Origin: Pogonophryne albipinna
Taxonomy: Eukaryota > Chordata > Actinopteri > Perciformes > Artedidraconidae
Assembly: GCA_028583405.1 (NCBI GenBank)
Contig: JAPTMU010000120.1
Location: 225,704-289,703 of the forward strand
Direction of reading: 5' to 3'
Length of the DNA stretch: 64,000 bases
Made by a program: the position numbers and the translations under genes. This document shows, one piece after another, positions 9,975-20,640 of this stretch (positions are counted from its first letter, which is position 1; the number at the start of each line of letters is the position of its first letter). The notes beneath the pieces were generated by a model that saw nothing but the letters and a program-made list of their open reading frames with translations, did not search any database and was not told the origin of the DNA.

Positions 9975-11978
9975 TTTTTTTGTTGGAATTAAAAGTTTGC
10001 AGGATAGAAAATGAAGACATGGTTCATTCAAATATAATATATGCTAGTTCTAAATCAAAGTAACCCAACTTAAATCCATGTTGTAGGTAAGGCAAGTTCG
10101 TTCATATAGCAGATTACAACAAGGACATTGAAATGACAGCCAATAAAGCCCGACTGCCAGAGACTTTCTGATGCAAGGCTGACTTTTCCTCTTTCCCTGA
10201 CAGCCTCGTCATGAGGAGCTGACAGAGATCCTCATGACGAAATGTCTCCGAGACAAAATCTCTTGAGAAGCTTTTCTAAGTGAAACCTTTCCAACAGCGG
10301 CCTAAACCCTTCTGACCTCTCTCCTATTCACCCACACCTCTCTCTCCACTTTCCCCTTTTCACCATCATCCTCAAAATAATTTTCTTCCAACCTCTGTAG
10401 TGGGAGATGGAAGCTTGCCTATGAATTTCTTTTAAATTGCTTTTGCAAATGTGACGGTAATCTTGTTCTTCCAACCTTTATGTGTCCAGCATTGTGAGGC
10501 ATTTAAAAGGAGGATGAAGCTTTTACACAGATGTCAGCTATGGGTCACTTTTCTCATGAATGTGAACAGTAGAGCTGCACAATTAATCAATTTGGCCAAA
10601 TTTGTTTTAAATACCATTTTGTATTAAGTATTTTGGAGCTGCAGTGATTTCCAAACCTAGAAATGGTATACTACAGACTTACCTAAACAAATTAGTTTCA
10701 TACAGATATTAATTTATTACAACTTCAACAGTAAAGACAATTATGATTAAAAAAACGATCAATCCCTCCAATAACGTGAATCATATCGCAATTGCAATAA
10801 TGTTTCAAATTGAACGTACAGCCCTCTGTCCGGTAAAGGGTTAGCAAAGAAAATATATAGAAAAGTAGCTTTTTTCTGTAGAAACAACAAATCTAATGTC
10901 AGTAGTTGTTGACATTGTTGTTTATTCAGAACATTAATGAAACTACAGAGTGTCTCGGACAAAGCACACATGACATATGTTGCCCCCAAGCCCTCGAACA
11001 GTTGCCGTAACCCTGTCTAAATGTTTTATAACTCAGCTGAGGTCTGCCGTGTTTTTAGAGTGTCTCAGAGGACATTGTAGAGTTGGGTTCATTTTTCTAA
11101 AAGTGATTGAAGTAGTTTCACTCCTGTCCAATCACTTTGTTGTAAGAGTGTCTGATTGTGAAGATACAGAAATCGTACGACACTCGCCTACTTTTCCAAA
11201 CTCTGATGTTGGTAAGAGCTGATAGATATCCCGACAAGCACTCAGTTTGAAGCACTATGAGAGCTTTACTGTATCAACTGATGGATAGAGGACGATGGAG
11301 TTGCTTTTTTCTGTTAGCGGACAAATAAAGGAAAAAGATGCAAAAATAAAAGCCCTAACCCTTTAAAAAGTGCTTCCAGTCCTGCAGGCAGATTCAGGAG
11401 CTTCTGGTTCTGTGTTTGTTGGCTCTGGGTTTCCTGCAGTGGCACACTTGGCTCGGCACTGTTTGGCGCTGAAATTGTTTGTCTTTTCATGGTTAAAACA
11501 AGTTGGTGTTGAAAGCTGAAATGAAGGGCTTTCAACTGAATCGTCACCTGCACTTTTAATTATTTCATTCACCGTTGAAATGCATTTTTTTTACACCCAG
11601 CAATATAGGATGGATATTAGAACGTTAATGATAACATATTACACTTTCCAACAACAACTTTAAGGAGAGTGGCTAAACTTAAAACACATTTTACAAAATA
11701 ATACTTGTGATGCACCAGATTGCACATTCTTTCAAGAAATAGGAATCAATTAATGTTATTTTGGGTTGATTAGCTGATCAGTTAGTAGTAGTAACTTTTG
11801 CGCGTAGGCGTGTCGCTTTACGGCATGAAGTGACGATTTAAAAAAAAAAGTTTGCGGTGGGTGTAAATAGCCGAATAGATGCCGTATATCTATTTTCACC
11901 CGGGTGCAAATAGACACTCCGATAACTTTATTGTTTCAGCGTTATGAAGCGTTGCGGAAGACAGTTTTTAAACAGTGT
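9975..11978. other. ~2-kb interval without recognised gene
   Basis: Contains a perfect hairpin at 10206-10240. A sequence near 10572 (GAGCTGCACAATTAATC) resembles the terminus of hAT MITEs, but no matching right end was found. No coding region is supported. Confidence 0.45.
10206..10240. other. Perfect 12-bp inverted repeat (hairpin)
   Basis: TCGTCATGAGGA (10206-10217) pairs perfectly with TCCTCATGACGA (10229-10240) across an 11-nt loop. The stem is too short for a pre-miRNA, and no U-run follows. Function is unknown. Confidence 0.6.
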
Positions 11979-11986
11979 GTAGCTCA

Positions 11987-13049
11987 TAGGGGTGTAACGG
12001 TTCACAAACATTTCGGTTCGGTACGTACCTCGGTTTTTAGGTCACGGTTCGGTTCGGTACGTTTTCGGTACAGCAGAAAAAATTATCACAAAACATATAT
12101 TTTTTTCCTTATTGTTAAACTGTGAATAATGTATTCACTCAAATAAATACAAAATATAATAAAATAAACATTAAGGTGCAGCATTTCGATGAACTGAAAT
12201 AATCTGTATTTGAACTTTACTGTACTAGTACTCACAAAACATAAACTATTAGTTTTGGGGTTTTAATTATTATTAAACTATGAATATTCACTCAAATAAA
12301 TATAAAATATAATAAAATAAACATTAAGGTGCAGCTTTTCGATGAACTGAAATAATCTGTATTAGAACTGTACTAGTACCTAAGCAGCCAGTTTGACATT
12401 ATGACTTGCTTGTCATTGTATTTTCATGTTGTTTTAAAGAAAGATGAACTTGTCCACATTGCTTGCCGAAAGGGCAGATCTGCTGGCACTAACAATGTCT
12501 CCTGCTGTGGAGAACACCCTCTCGCTAAGGACAGAGGTAGCAGATACAGCCAGGTAGCGCTTTGCTAACATGGCAACATAAGGATATTTGGCGTTTGTAA
12601 TAGCTTTGGCTCGGTCTGAACTTGTTGCGAGTGGTGGAGGCTTAAATGCTAGCGGGAGTTGGGTTTGCACTTCAGTCTTTTGGTACCGGTGATATTCACG
12701 TTCGGGTGATGCCTTTTCAAATGAGTGTGCAAGTTTGATGTATTGCCAGCCGCGTAACCAATTTTAGTTGAACAATGCCGACAAACAGCTTTGGTTCGGT
12801 CCACCTGTCTTTGTCCGTCATCCTTGTACGTAACTGCGAAACCAAAATGTTCATTGAACACAATGGGAGCAAATTACTCTGAATGCTGCGACGCAGCACC
12901 TGAGATTACTTCCAAGAAGTTGTTCACGTTCTCAATTTTTTACGTTTAACGTTATATTCGTTCGGTTACACTTCGGTACACACGTGTACCGAACCGAAGG
13001 GCCCGTACCGAATAATTTCGGTACGGGTACGTGTACCGTTACACCCCTA
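11987..13049 (-). mobile_element. Internally deleted hAT transposon with coding remnants
   Basis: Termini TAGGGGTGTAACGGTTC (left) and (inverse) TAGGGGTGTAACGGTAC are flanked by a perfect 8-bp duplication, GTAGCTCA (11979-11986 and 13050-13057). Repeated TTCGGTTCGGTACG-type subterminal motifs occur near both ends, as in Ac/ZBED-like hATs. Two minus-strand coding fragments survive in the middle: a BED-type zinc finger and a C-terminal hATC dimerisation region. The 1,063-bp length implies loss of the catalytic core. Confidence 0.92.
12434..12861 (-). pseudogene. Broken hAT transposase: BED finger joined to hATC end
   Basis: Two overlapping minus-strand frames. The N-terminal part (12649-12861, 70 codons) contains FNEHFGFAVTYKDDGQ followed by CRHC...NTSNLHTHLKRHH, a BED zinc finger with C-x2-C and H-x4-H ligands used for binding transposon ends. 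The C-terminal part (12434-12670, 78 codons, a different frame) contains YPYVAMLAKRYLAVSATS then VLSERVFSTAGDIVSASR, typical of the hATC dimerisation domain. The ~500 residues between, including the RNase-H-like DDE core, are deleted, and the join is out of frame. There is no ATG at the finger start and an in-frame stop just upstream. It cannot make an active enzyme. Confidence 0.88.
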
Positions 13050-13062
13050 GTAGCTCATTATG

Positions 13063-13613
13063 GTTAATGTTTTCCCTTTCCTGTAGTGTGTTTATATACT
13101 GAAGGTTTGTGTGCATGTCAATGGTCTGCAAAGGCTAAATAGTGACATCACTCTGTTACACTCTGGCTTTTATTGGCTAGCGCTTCATTCAACACATTGT
13201 ACGTGATAGGCTAAGGGGCGGGATATCTTTAAGCGGTTGACCAATCACAACAGAGCTGGCCAGCTGACCAATCAGAGCAGACTGGACTCTGGTTTCAGAC
13301 AGAGGGTGAAAAGAGGTGCTGCAGCACAGGCAGTATGAGAAAAATAAAGAGCTTTTTGAACATTAAAGCATGGAGACATGTCCCAGTAGAGACACTACAT
13401 ACTGATATACACCTGAACATCAGCAGGAGAGGACTCTTTAAAGTAGAGACACTACATACTGATATACACCTGAACATCAGCAGGAGAGGACTCTTTAAAG
13501 TAGAGACACTACATACTGATATACACCTGAACATCAGCAGGAGAGGACTCTTTAAAGTAGAGACACTACATACTGATATACACCTGAAAATAAGGAAAAT
13601 AGGGCTCCTTCAA
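13063..13613 (+). mobile_element. MITE-like repeat carrying a 57-bp array
   Basis: The unit resembles a common fish dispersed repeat. It has paired GACCAATCACA and GACCAATCAGAG motifs, then AAGAGCTTTTTGAACATTAA, AGCATGGAGACATGTCC and a terminal AATAGGGCTCCTTCAAA. The right end resembles the TTAA-family termini, but a clean TTAA and left inverted repeat were not located, so the left border is approximate. The hAT at 11987 inserted just outside or at its left edge. Confidence 0.5.
13385..13588 (+). repeat. 57-bp tandem repeat, 3.6 units
   Basis: Unit starts at 13385, 13442, 13499 and 13556, exactly 57 bases apart and virtually identical. As 57 is 3x19, one plus frame reads as a repeating 19-residue peptide (VETLHTDIHLNISRRGLFK) in a 102-codon frame. 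Nothing supports translation; the frame is a by-product of the period. Confidence 0.93.
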
Positions 13614-14032
13614 ATTAGGTTTGTTTGGAGTCGTTTAGCATAATATTCAACATGCACTTAAATCCTTTCCCTCCAATCAGACTTATTTATGTTGCTATCA
13701 TCTGCTTTGCATTTAGTAGCAAACAAACAACTTTCAATAAGAGGAAGAATGAAAAAAAGGATAACGATCCCCTCAGACAAAATGTTGTTCCTCTTTCCTC
13801 TCCCTCATTACTTCTTTATGAAAACACTGGCTTGCCTCAGACGACATGTCAGTGCCACTGGCGGCGTTTCAACTCTCTGAAAGCTCGAATTTATAACAAG
13901 ACGCTCCTGGCTGTCCTCTCTGAGTCTAATGTGCATTTGTGTATTTGTGTATGAGATCCCATCTGTCATTTACAAATCCCACACTGTGAGAGCAACAAAC
14001 CTCAACACACCTTGTAAAGGAGCATCTGTTGT
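13614..14032. other. Interval without recognised gene
   Basis: A plus frame of about 100 codons spans 13625-13954 but has no recognisable motif or repeat signature. I see nothing else. Confidence 0.4.
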
Positions 14033-14338
14033 CTTATGAACAGAGGTTGGAAGTAGTGGAGCACAAATACTTCGTGACTGTACTTAAGTACATTTTTCTG
14101 GTATCAGTACTTTACTGCACTACTTATTTTTCTGACGACTTTTTACTTTGACTTCTTACATGTTTAACACAAACACCTGTACTTTCTACTTCTTACATTT
14201 TCCAAACAGGCTGGTTCATTTAGTTTGAATCTGTGTTTGGTGGCGTGATCATTATTATTTAGAGTCATTGCGTGCCTATTGATTAGAACACGATCCGTGT
14301 ATCCATCATTTCCTGGTCTTCTCTAAAGAAGAGGGACC

Positions 14339-15655
14339 AATTACATTACATTACATTGCATTTAGCTGACGCTTTTATCCAAAGCGACTTACAATAAGTG
14401 CGTTCGACCAACAAGATACAAACTTGAAGAAAACAGAATCATATAAGTACATCAGGTTTCATAGAGCCAAACATTTCAAGTGCTACTCAACTGGCTTTAG
14501 ATAAGCCAGTCCTTTATTAGTATATAAGTGCTTTGTTAATAGTTCTATTGCTCGAAGTGGAGTCGAAAGAGATGAGTTTTCAGTCTGCGCCGGAAGGTGT
14601 GTAAGCTTTCTGCTGTCCTGATGTCAATGGGGAGCTCATTCCACCATTTTGGAGCCGGATAGCAAACCCACGTGTTTTTGCTGATGGGAACTTGGGTCCC
14701 CTTGGCAGCGAGGGTGCAGCGAGCTGTTTGGTTGATGCAGAGCGTAGTGCACGTGCTGGGGTGTACGGTTTAACCATGTCCTGGATGTAGGAAGGGCCAG
14801 ATCCATTCGCAGCATGGTACACAAGTACCAGTGTCTTGAAGTGGATTCTAGCAGTTACCGGAAGCCAGTGGAGGGAGCGGAGGAGCGGCGTGGTGTGGGA
14901 ACATTTAGGAAGGTTGAAGACCAGACGAGCCGCTGCATTCTGGATGAGCTGCAGAGGTCGGATGGCACATGCAGGTAGACCAGCCAGGAGGGAGTTGCAG
15001 TAGTCTAGGCGTGAGATGACGAGAGCCTGGACCAGAACCTGCGTCGCTTTCTGGGTCAGCTGGGGATGTATCCTCCTGATGTTGTAAAGCGTGTATCTGC
15101 AGCAGCGGGTTGTAGCAGCTATGTTTGCAGTGAAGGACAGGTTGTTATCTAGGATCACACCCAGATTCCTTGCAGTCTGAGTCGGGGAAACAACAGAGCT
15201 GCCGATGTTTATTGTTAGGTCAAGAGTGGGACAATCTTTTCCCGGAAGGAAAAGCAGTTCAGTCTTGTCAAGGTTGAGCTTGAGGTGATGAGCAGACATC
15301 CACAGAGAGATGTCAGCTAGACAAGCAGAGATGCGTGCGACGACCTGGGTCTCTGAGCGGGGAAAGGACAGAATTAATTGGGTGTCGTCAGCGTAGCAGT
15401 GGTATGAAAAACCATGCAGGCTAATGACAGATCCGAGCGAGTTTGTGTACAGGGAGAAGAGGAGGGGACCAAGAACAGAGCCCTGAGGGACCCCTGTAGT
15501 TAATTAACAAGGGTCGGACTCGGACCCTCTCTAAGTTACCCTGTAGGTGCGGTCTTTGAGGTATGAGGTGACCAATGAAAACGTTGTCATGTTGCCGTTG
15601 TTCAGCATGGACACATTCATTAGCTAACAATGACATTATTGTTCTATTAATATAA
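14339..15655 (-). mobile_element. 5'-truncated L2-like LINE nested in hAT
   Basis: Minus-strand 3' half of an L2/CR1-type non-LTR retrotransposon. The 3' end, at low coordinates, carries the fish L2 3'-UTR signature ACGCTTTTATCCAAAGCGAC (14370-14389) and a TTACAT-repeat tail (14341-14362). Coding remnants extend to about 15598. Upstream RT and endonuclease domains are missing, the usual result of incomplete reverse transcription. Confidence 0.85.
14545..15598 (-). pseudogene. L2-like LINE ORF2 C-terminal pseudogene (RT fragment)
   Basis: Read on the minus strand, the frame contains VTSYLKDRTYRVT, then the RT motif [20 protein letters not shown], then [14 protein letters not shown] with the catalytic YADD box. 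The thumb and C-terminal region follow ([61 protein letters not shown]). Two in-frame stops (TAG and TAA) lie just before GVPQG. A frameshift near 14640-14650 moves the end into another frame, where [18 protein letters not shown] and KTHLFRLHFEQ finish at TAG 14545-14547. The enzyme would copy LINE RNA at a nicked target, but this copy is dead. Confidence 0.88.
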
Positions 15656-15997
15656 AGGGAGGTCAGGTACTCTTTAAAACAGCTGCTAGTTATGGGTACT
15701 TTTTACTGAAGTACATTGCGAAGCCCATACTTCCTTACTTTTACTTGAGTAAAGAAGTTTAGTCAGTACTTCTACTTTTACCAGAGTGTTTTTAAACACG
15801 AGTATCTGTACTTCTACTCGAGTAAAGGATGTGTGTGCTTTTGCCATCTCTGCTTATGAACACCTTTTAAACAGACACAATTTGACAGAGAGAGCCTTTA
15901 GTTAATTAATTGTCATGCTGCTGTTTCTTCTTGGAGAAATAAGGGTTCAGCTACTGAAGTATTACCCAGGGAGAGAGAGAGTGACGGGGCAGATAGA

Positions 15998-16036
15998 AAG
16001 AAGAAGAAGAAGAAGAAGAAGAAGAAGAAGAAGAAG
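15998..16036 (+). repeat. (GAA)n microsatellite
   Basis: About 39 bases of GAA/AAG triplets. The surrounding 15861-16323 has no recognised gene. Confidence 0.9.
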
Positions 16037-16500
16037 GATGGCCTATTACGCTCCATTTAGACTGCTCAATTTGGAGGAGCTCCGATGTGTGTTAGCCTCT
16101 TTCCACCGTCTCATCATCAGAGACATGAGCAGAGTGTAAAGAAGAGAGGGAGGTATGACAACATTCATCCTGATGAGTCAGGGAGGCGAGGAGGGAGAGG
16201 CTGACAGGCGAAGTCATGTCAGCGTGGATAATAATATGATTAACCAGTGTGAAGAGAAAGCTGTTGAGTGTAGTTTTTTTAACCAATATGGCAAAGTGAA
16301 TATTCTGATTTACCTTCAGCACTTGAAAGGTCCCCCATTATACTGTTTTTCATCAATATATTACAGGTCTCAGATATATACAGAACATGTCTCTGAAGTG
16401 TTGGCTCCAAACACCAAACAGATCATTGCAGCATTACCCATAATCCCCTCTGTTTCAGCCCTGTTTCGAAAGTGCTGATTCTCTGTCCACGCCCCTCTGA

Positions 16501-17000
16501 TTTCCTCTTCACACCGCAGCGGCGCCGCCTCTTAGCTCCAGAATCCGGTTCGTTTCCAGCTCCAAAAAATTGTCGGTCTAGCAAGCAAGATTCCGGACCT
16601 AAGAGGTGGCGCCGCTTACGTCTCTCTTACGTCGAGGCGGGGGCTGGGGCATGGGTGGGATCAACCTCCTGAAGACCGCAAAGAAGTCTTGAATTTCGCA
16701 TGCGATGTTTGTAAAGGTCCAAGTAAAGTCGTCCCATGCCTTCCATTTTGTTTCGTAAGAGCATAACCAAAGCGAAGGGTTAGGGTTAGGGTTGTTGTGA
16801 GGGATTTCCGCGCGGTTTGGCTTTTATGAAGCAGGCACGTAAATGGTTACGTCATGAAGCAAACGATGAGGCAATGACGCAGTACCACCCCGGCTCTGTG
16901 TGGTGTGAACAAAGCGGGAGCAGAAAAGGGAAACCGGAGCTGAACCAGAAAAGCTCTAGCACGGAGCTAGAATGGGAAAAGCGCTGGTGTGAAAGCCGCA
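16501..17000. mobile_element. ~500-bp element inserted in copy B
   Basis: Foreign relative to other copies of the family. Edges carry CTTCACACCGCAGCGGCGCC on the left and the inverse of CTTTCACACCAGCGC on the right, an imperfect inverted repeat. TGA occurs at both junctions (16498-16500, 17001-17003), a possible 3-bp duplication. The body is GC-richer than its surroundings and includes a short telomere-like run. No coding region; superfamily not determined. Confidence 0.6.
16777..16793 (+). repeat. Short interstitial telomere-like repeat
   Basis: GGGTTAGGGTTAGGGTT, nearly three copies of the vertebrate telomere hexamer, inside the 16501-17000 insertion. Too short to imply a fusion site. Confidence 0.7.
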
Positions 17001-17329
17001 TGAGAGATATTTGGTTACAAAGAACACAATGGTGCTCTCGGAGGAGATTCAGGTGATAAGGTGGGGGGGGGGGGGTTACCTTGGTTGGTGATTGGCTAAC
17101 GGTTACACAAGCCACAACATCGTTATGACATCATAAAGTGGCCAAAATCTGATCAGCTCATTTTCAGACAGGTTTTTATAGAAATGGATCAGGACAAACA
17201 GAGAGAGAATCTTTTTTCCTGAAACTTTCCCAAAATAACCAAAATCTGACACGGTGTGAGGTGTATTTTCTAGCTGTTCTGTCGTCATTTCCTGCAATCT
17301 TCTTCATGCAGTCAGTCAGAATGAATGAA

Positions 17330-17588
17330 TGAATGGGCGTTTCTTTGACTATTTATAGGCAAATATGGGCGTTACGTGAAGCCCGCAAAAGCTGCACCGC
17401 ATTTCGAGTCGATTGTGATTTATAAAGGGAAACCGGCGTAGGATGTGCCGTACGCACTTTCCTCGCCGGTACGCAATATTCGGTGAATTGGAAAATGGCG
17501 GAAAATGTATGTACCTATTTTTCGGATTTCTACTACGTAAGCAACCTTCCCACGTGAATCCTACGCACGGCGTTATAAATGAGGCCCC
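17330..17588 (-). mobile_element. Repeat with GGGGCCTCATTTATAA terminus, copy 1
   Basis: The right edge reads TTATAAATGAGGCCCC. Upstream are clusters of TACGCAC and GGCGTACG-like motifs, TTTATAAAGGGAAACC (17432-17447) and, at the left, ACTATTTATAGGCAAATATG. The terminal 17 bases TTATAAATGAGGCCCC plus flanking T recur at 18996-19012. This motif set fits a dispersed fish MITE/SINE-like repeat; class is not determined and the left border is approximate. Confidence 0.5.
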
Positions 17589-17599
17589 AGAACTGTTAA

Positions 17600-18122
17600 A
17601 GGTCACCTATTATGCAAAATCCACTTCTTCATGTCTCTTCTACATCAACATGTGTCCCCTCTTCTTCATGTCTCTTCTACATCAACATGTGTCCCCTCTT
17701 CTTCATGTCTCTTCTACATCAACATGTGTCCCCTCTTCTTCATGTCTCTTCTACATCAACATGTGTCCCCACTTCTTCATGTCTCTTCTACATCAACATG
17801 TGTCCCCTCTTCTTCATGTCTCTTCTACATCAACATGTGTCCCCTCTTCTTCATGTCTCTTCTACATCAACATGTGTCCCCTCTTCTTCATGTCTCCTCT
17901 ACATCAACATGTGTCCCCTCTTCTTCATGTCTCTTCTACATCAACATGTGTCCCCTCTTCTTCATGTCTCTTCTACATCAACATGTGTCCCCTCTTCTTC
18001 ATGTCTCCTCTACATCAACATGTGTCCCCTCTTCTTCATGTCTCTTCTACATCAACATGTGTCCCCTCTTCTTCATGTCTCTTCTACATCAACATGTGTC
18101 CCCTCTGTGGAAAGAGACTCTG
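17600..18122 (-). mobile_element. TTAA-family element copy B, second half (inverted)
   Basis: TTAA at 17596-17599 is followed by AGGTCACCTATTATGC, the family's array-side terminus. Then come 13 units of the 37-bp repeat and CCCCTCTGTGGAAAGAGACT, ending at 18122. The other copies continue into GAAAGTTTCAGG. The breakpoint is the exact complement, with one shared base, of the end of 16328-17229, in opposite orientation. The minisatellite is therefore the missing half of that copy. Confidence 0.85.
17625..18108 (+). repeat. 37-bp minisatellite, 13 units
   Basis: Thirteen tandem units containing TCTACATCAACATGTGTCCC. Unit 4 ends CCCCA instead of CCCCT, and units 8 and 11 carry TCTCC for TCTCT. 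All three plus frames are open because the unit has no stop; the resulting ~180-230-codon frames are not genes. Confidence 0.95.
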
Positions 18123-18855
18123 GAGGTCGAGATAATTCATATTGTTTGGTGGATGCCGTTTGAACCAGAGTAGCAGCATGGAGGTCGGATCGTCACCAGA
18201 ATAAATAAATAAGTGGTCCGAAAAAGGTTAATGACAAAAACAATACACAGCCTTCCTCAGGCAGTGTGTTTGTACCGGGGACAGGAGACACCGCCTTGAT
18301 GAGAAACTGAAATGATCGGGGAATCCCTCCGGAGTGGAGTCATGACGACTGGATCTGAATTATGTTTTTGTATTTGGTGGTTTGTGTCCCAGCTGTCGAT
18401 CAGCTGTCGATCAGCTGTGCGCAGCGTCTCCACTGCAGCCTGTGCGTCTCAACCCCCCCCCCCCCCCCCGCAGCAACTCTATATCCACCAGTTAAAGGAA
18501 ATACAACTAATGTGTTGTGTTATATTAGATGTACAATTTACCACATGGTGTTCTTAGTTTCCATACCTCCTGTGTTTTACGAGCGACTTATCAAGTCTTG
18601 GCAAACGGCATGAAACACGATTAATCATGATAGTATATAAAACCATGCTCGTACAACCTAGAAATGCAAAACGGCGTCAGTTTAGACGTAATTCTGTCCT
18701 CCTGCTTACCGCATCATTTTGAGATCGGCTTTAATCAATGTTTGAAAATGAATTCTTCATATATGATAAATGAGAGGTAACATTTTATTTATGGTATTAT
18801 TTCCACATATTTCTCTCCATTCTTCCTTCTGCCAACGGTGTCGCAGTTTCTCGTC
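18123..18855. other. Interval without recognised gene
   Basis: Contains a short triplication of the GATCAGCTGTC type (18397-18420) and a C-homopolymer run of about 17 (18452-18469). Short open frames lack motifs. Confidence 0.45.
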
Positions 18856-19012
18856 TCTCCCGTTTTTGTGCTTAGTGCGTACGAATGGGTTAGAGTTTGC
18901 GTGGAGGACCGCACGTGTTCCCGCCAAGTTAGTATTTTATAAATCGCAAACATTGCGTAGAAACTGGCGTACGCCATTTTTTGAGCGTATATCCCTTTAT
19001 AAATGAGGCCCC
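18856..19012 (-). mobile_element. Repeat with GGGGCCTCATTTATAA terminus, copy 2
   Basis: Ends TTTATAAATGAGGCCCC, the same orientation and terminus as 17572-17588, and is preceded by TACGCC and GCGTACG-like motifs and TTTATAAATCGCAAAC. The left border is not determined; 19013-19952 shows no recognised gene or repeat. Confidence 0.45.
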
Positions 19013-19952
19013 TGATCCCAATGCTTACAGTAACTTTGACTGAGTCTTTGTGACATTAAACATTTGGAAACAGTTTCAGCTTTGTTGTTGCTCTTAAAGA
19101 GGGGTGTCAAACATACAAACCACCAGAGGGTTAAATCCGGCCTGCGGGATGACTTTGAAAAGTGTCAAATTTACGGAGAAGACATTAAGTGCAATTTTCA
19201 AAACTTTCATTTATTTTGTACACTGAAAAAACGGAATCGTTGACTTTAATGAAATGCATTATGTCAACAGATTTCACGTAACTGTATTAGGTTAGTTGTA
19301 TAATAACAATAATATTTGGGTTTAAACTTAATGTTTCTTTCTGATAGGCTAATACAGGAGTTCAATGTGTCAAAGGTTTTACAGACATCTTTTTCGCTGT
19401 AGTACAATATATGCTTTTGGGGCTGCAAAGAAAAAAAAGGTGATGGTTACGTATCCTGTTTCTATTACACATACATGATGTTGATGCTTCATCGCCTGCA
19501 GTGTTCAATTAAGGACTTAATGCGTATCTCAACAATCACTGGTTCAAAACCTTGTAACTCAATTTGAGCTTGGTTTTTTGTCAAATATTAACAATACATA
19601 GTGATAGCATTGATTCTCGATGTATTCTATGACTGAAAAATGTTCTGCCTGACTGATAGCAGGCTTGCATTTTAATAACTAACCTCAGGAAGTGTCACAG
19701 AGGTCATACAGGAAGTGGATTTAAGTGTCAGGGTTAATGGGGTTCAGTTCCCTTTCGCTTCTCATCAGGTTCATCGTGTCTCTGTGTCACTTTACTGTTC
19801 CTCCTTTTTCCGTGATCTGCCTCGCTCACATTGTGTTAGTATTTCCAGGTTGATACAGCGCATTGTAACTTGAATGGTTAAGGTAAAGCAAATGAAACAT
19901 GTGGTTGATTAAAAGGAGAACTGTTCATTCATTAATATCAGGGAAAAGTCAC

Positions 19953-20640
19953 AATCAAATCAAATCAAATCAAGTTTTATTTATATAGCACATTTATAAA
20001 CGATTTTTGGTCGAGCCAAAGTGCTGTACATATAATAAAAATAGCCTACAGTAGAGACACTTTACAGCAAATACAACAGCACAGATTGTTCAGAATATCA
20101 GTATGAGAAAAACGACACCCTCTATCCTTAGACCCTCACATCGTACAAGGAAAAACTTCCAGAGAAAACCCACAGTTTAAAGGGAAACATGGGAGAAACC
20201 TCAGGGAGAGCAACAGAGGAGGGATCCCTCTCCCAGGACGGACAGACGTGCAATAGATGCCGTGTGTAAATCGAAGAGAATACATTTTACAGCATATAGA
20301 CCGAATGTTAGGAAATGCATGTGTCTGTAATAAGAAGATGAATCCACGAGGATGTCAGCTACAATCCTGTGGAAGCCATCAGGGAAGCAGCATGACGAGA
20401 CCCAAGGCAGGACCGCAGAGACAGGTTCAGCCACGACCCGAAGTCCACGACTTAATCCAGAACTCAGGATAGAGGATCCAAGACACAGGACCACAGCAAG
20501 AGGATCAGCCTCGACTCCGGATCCCGCCGTAGATATAGATACAAAACAAGAAAAAATGTGGCTGGATTAATCGGAACAAGAGAATACACGGACACAGACA
20601 GACAGACGGAAGAACAAGCACTCCCTTAGAATAGGTTGAG
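19953..20640 (-). repeat. LINE 3'-UTR fragment (L2-like), minus strand
   Basis: Starts with an AATCA pentamer tail (AATCAAATCAAATCAAATCA) followed by TTTTATTTATATAGCACA. It then parallels the 3'-UTR of the LINE at 30664-31269: AGACCCTCACATCGTACAAG, GGAGAAACCTCAGGGAGAGC, GGGATCCCTCTCCCAGGACG and GACTCCGGATCCC are shared. No coding part is retained, so this is a heavily 5'-truncated insertion. The same UTR occurs in the opposite orientation at 62429-62773. Confidence 0.8.

Larger units (their letters stand above)
14041..15852. mobile_element. hAT element with LINE inserted inside
   Basis: The left end CAGAGGTTGGAAGTAGTGG and right end (inverse) CAGAGATGGCAAAAGC are flanked by a perfect 8-bp duplication, CTTATGAA (14033-14040 and 15853-15860). 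Near the ends are the repeated AAGTACTTTTACTT-like motifs common in this class of fish hAT MITE. About 1.3 kb of the interior is a minus-strand LINE fragment (14339-15655), so the hAT alone is ~0.5 kb and is the older insertion. Confidence 0.9.
16328..17229 (+). mobile_element. TTAA-family element copy B, first half (inversion-broken)
   Basis: Begins AGGTCCCCCATTATACTG and runs collinear with copy A through CAATATATTACAGGTCTCAG, a G13 run (17063-17075) and the CATCATAAAGTGGCC block. It stops abruptly at GAAACTTTC (17229), where other copies continue AGAGTCTC. The base run before AGG is TGAA rather than TTAA. A ~500-bp foreign segment (16501-17000) interrupts it and ~30 bp of family sequence are missing at that point. 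The missing second half lies inverted at 17600-18122. Confidence 0.85.

Noticed and set aside
13335..13643. 102-codon frame with a 19-residue repeat (VETLHTDIHLNISRRGLFK)
   Set aside because: The 57-bp period keeps one frame open by arithmetic. The unit is non-coding MITE sequence in a known type of fish repeat.
16777..16793. Interstitial telomere repeat as a chromosome-fusion scar
   Set aside because: Fewer than three hexamers, lying inside a small mobile insertion.
20257..20570. Overlapping ~70-97-codon frames
   Set aside because: They lie in a LINE 3'-UTR that is shared with 30664-31269 and lacks conserved reading frames.
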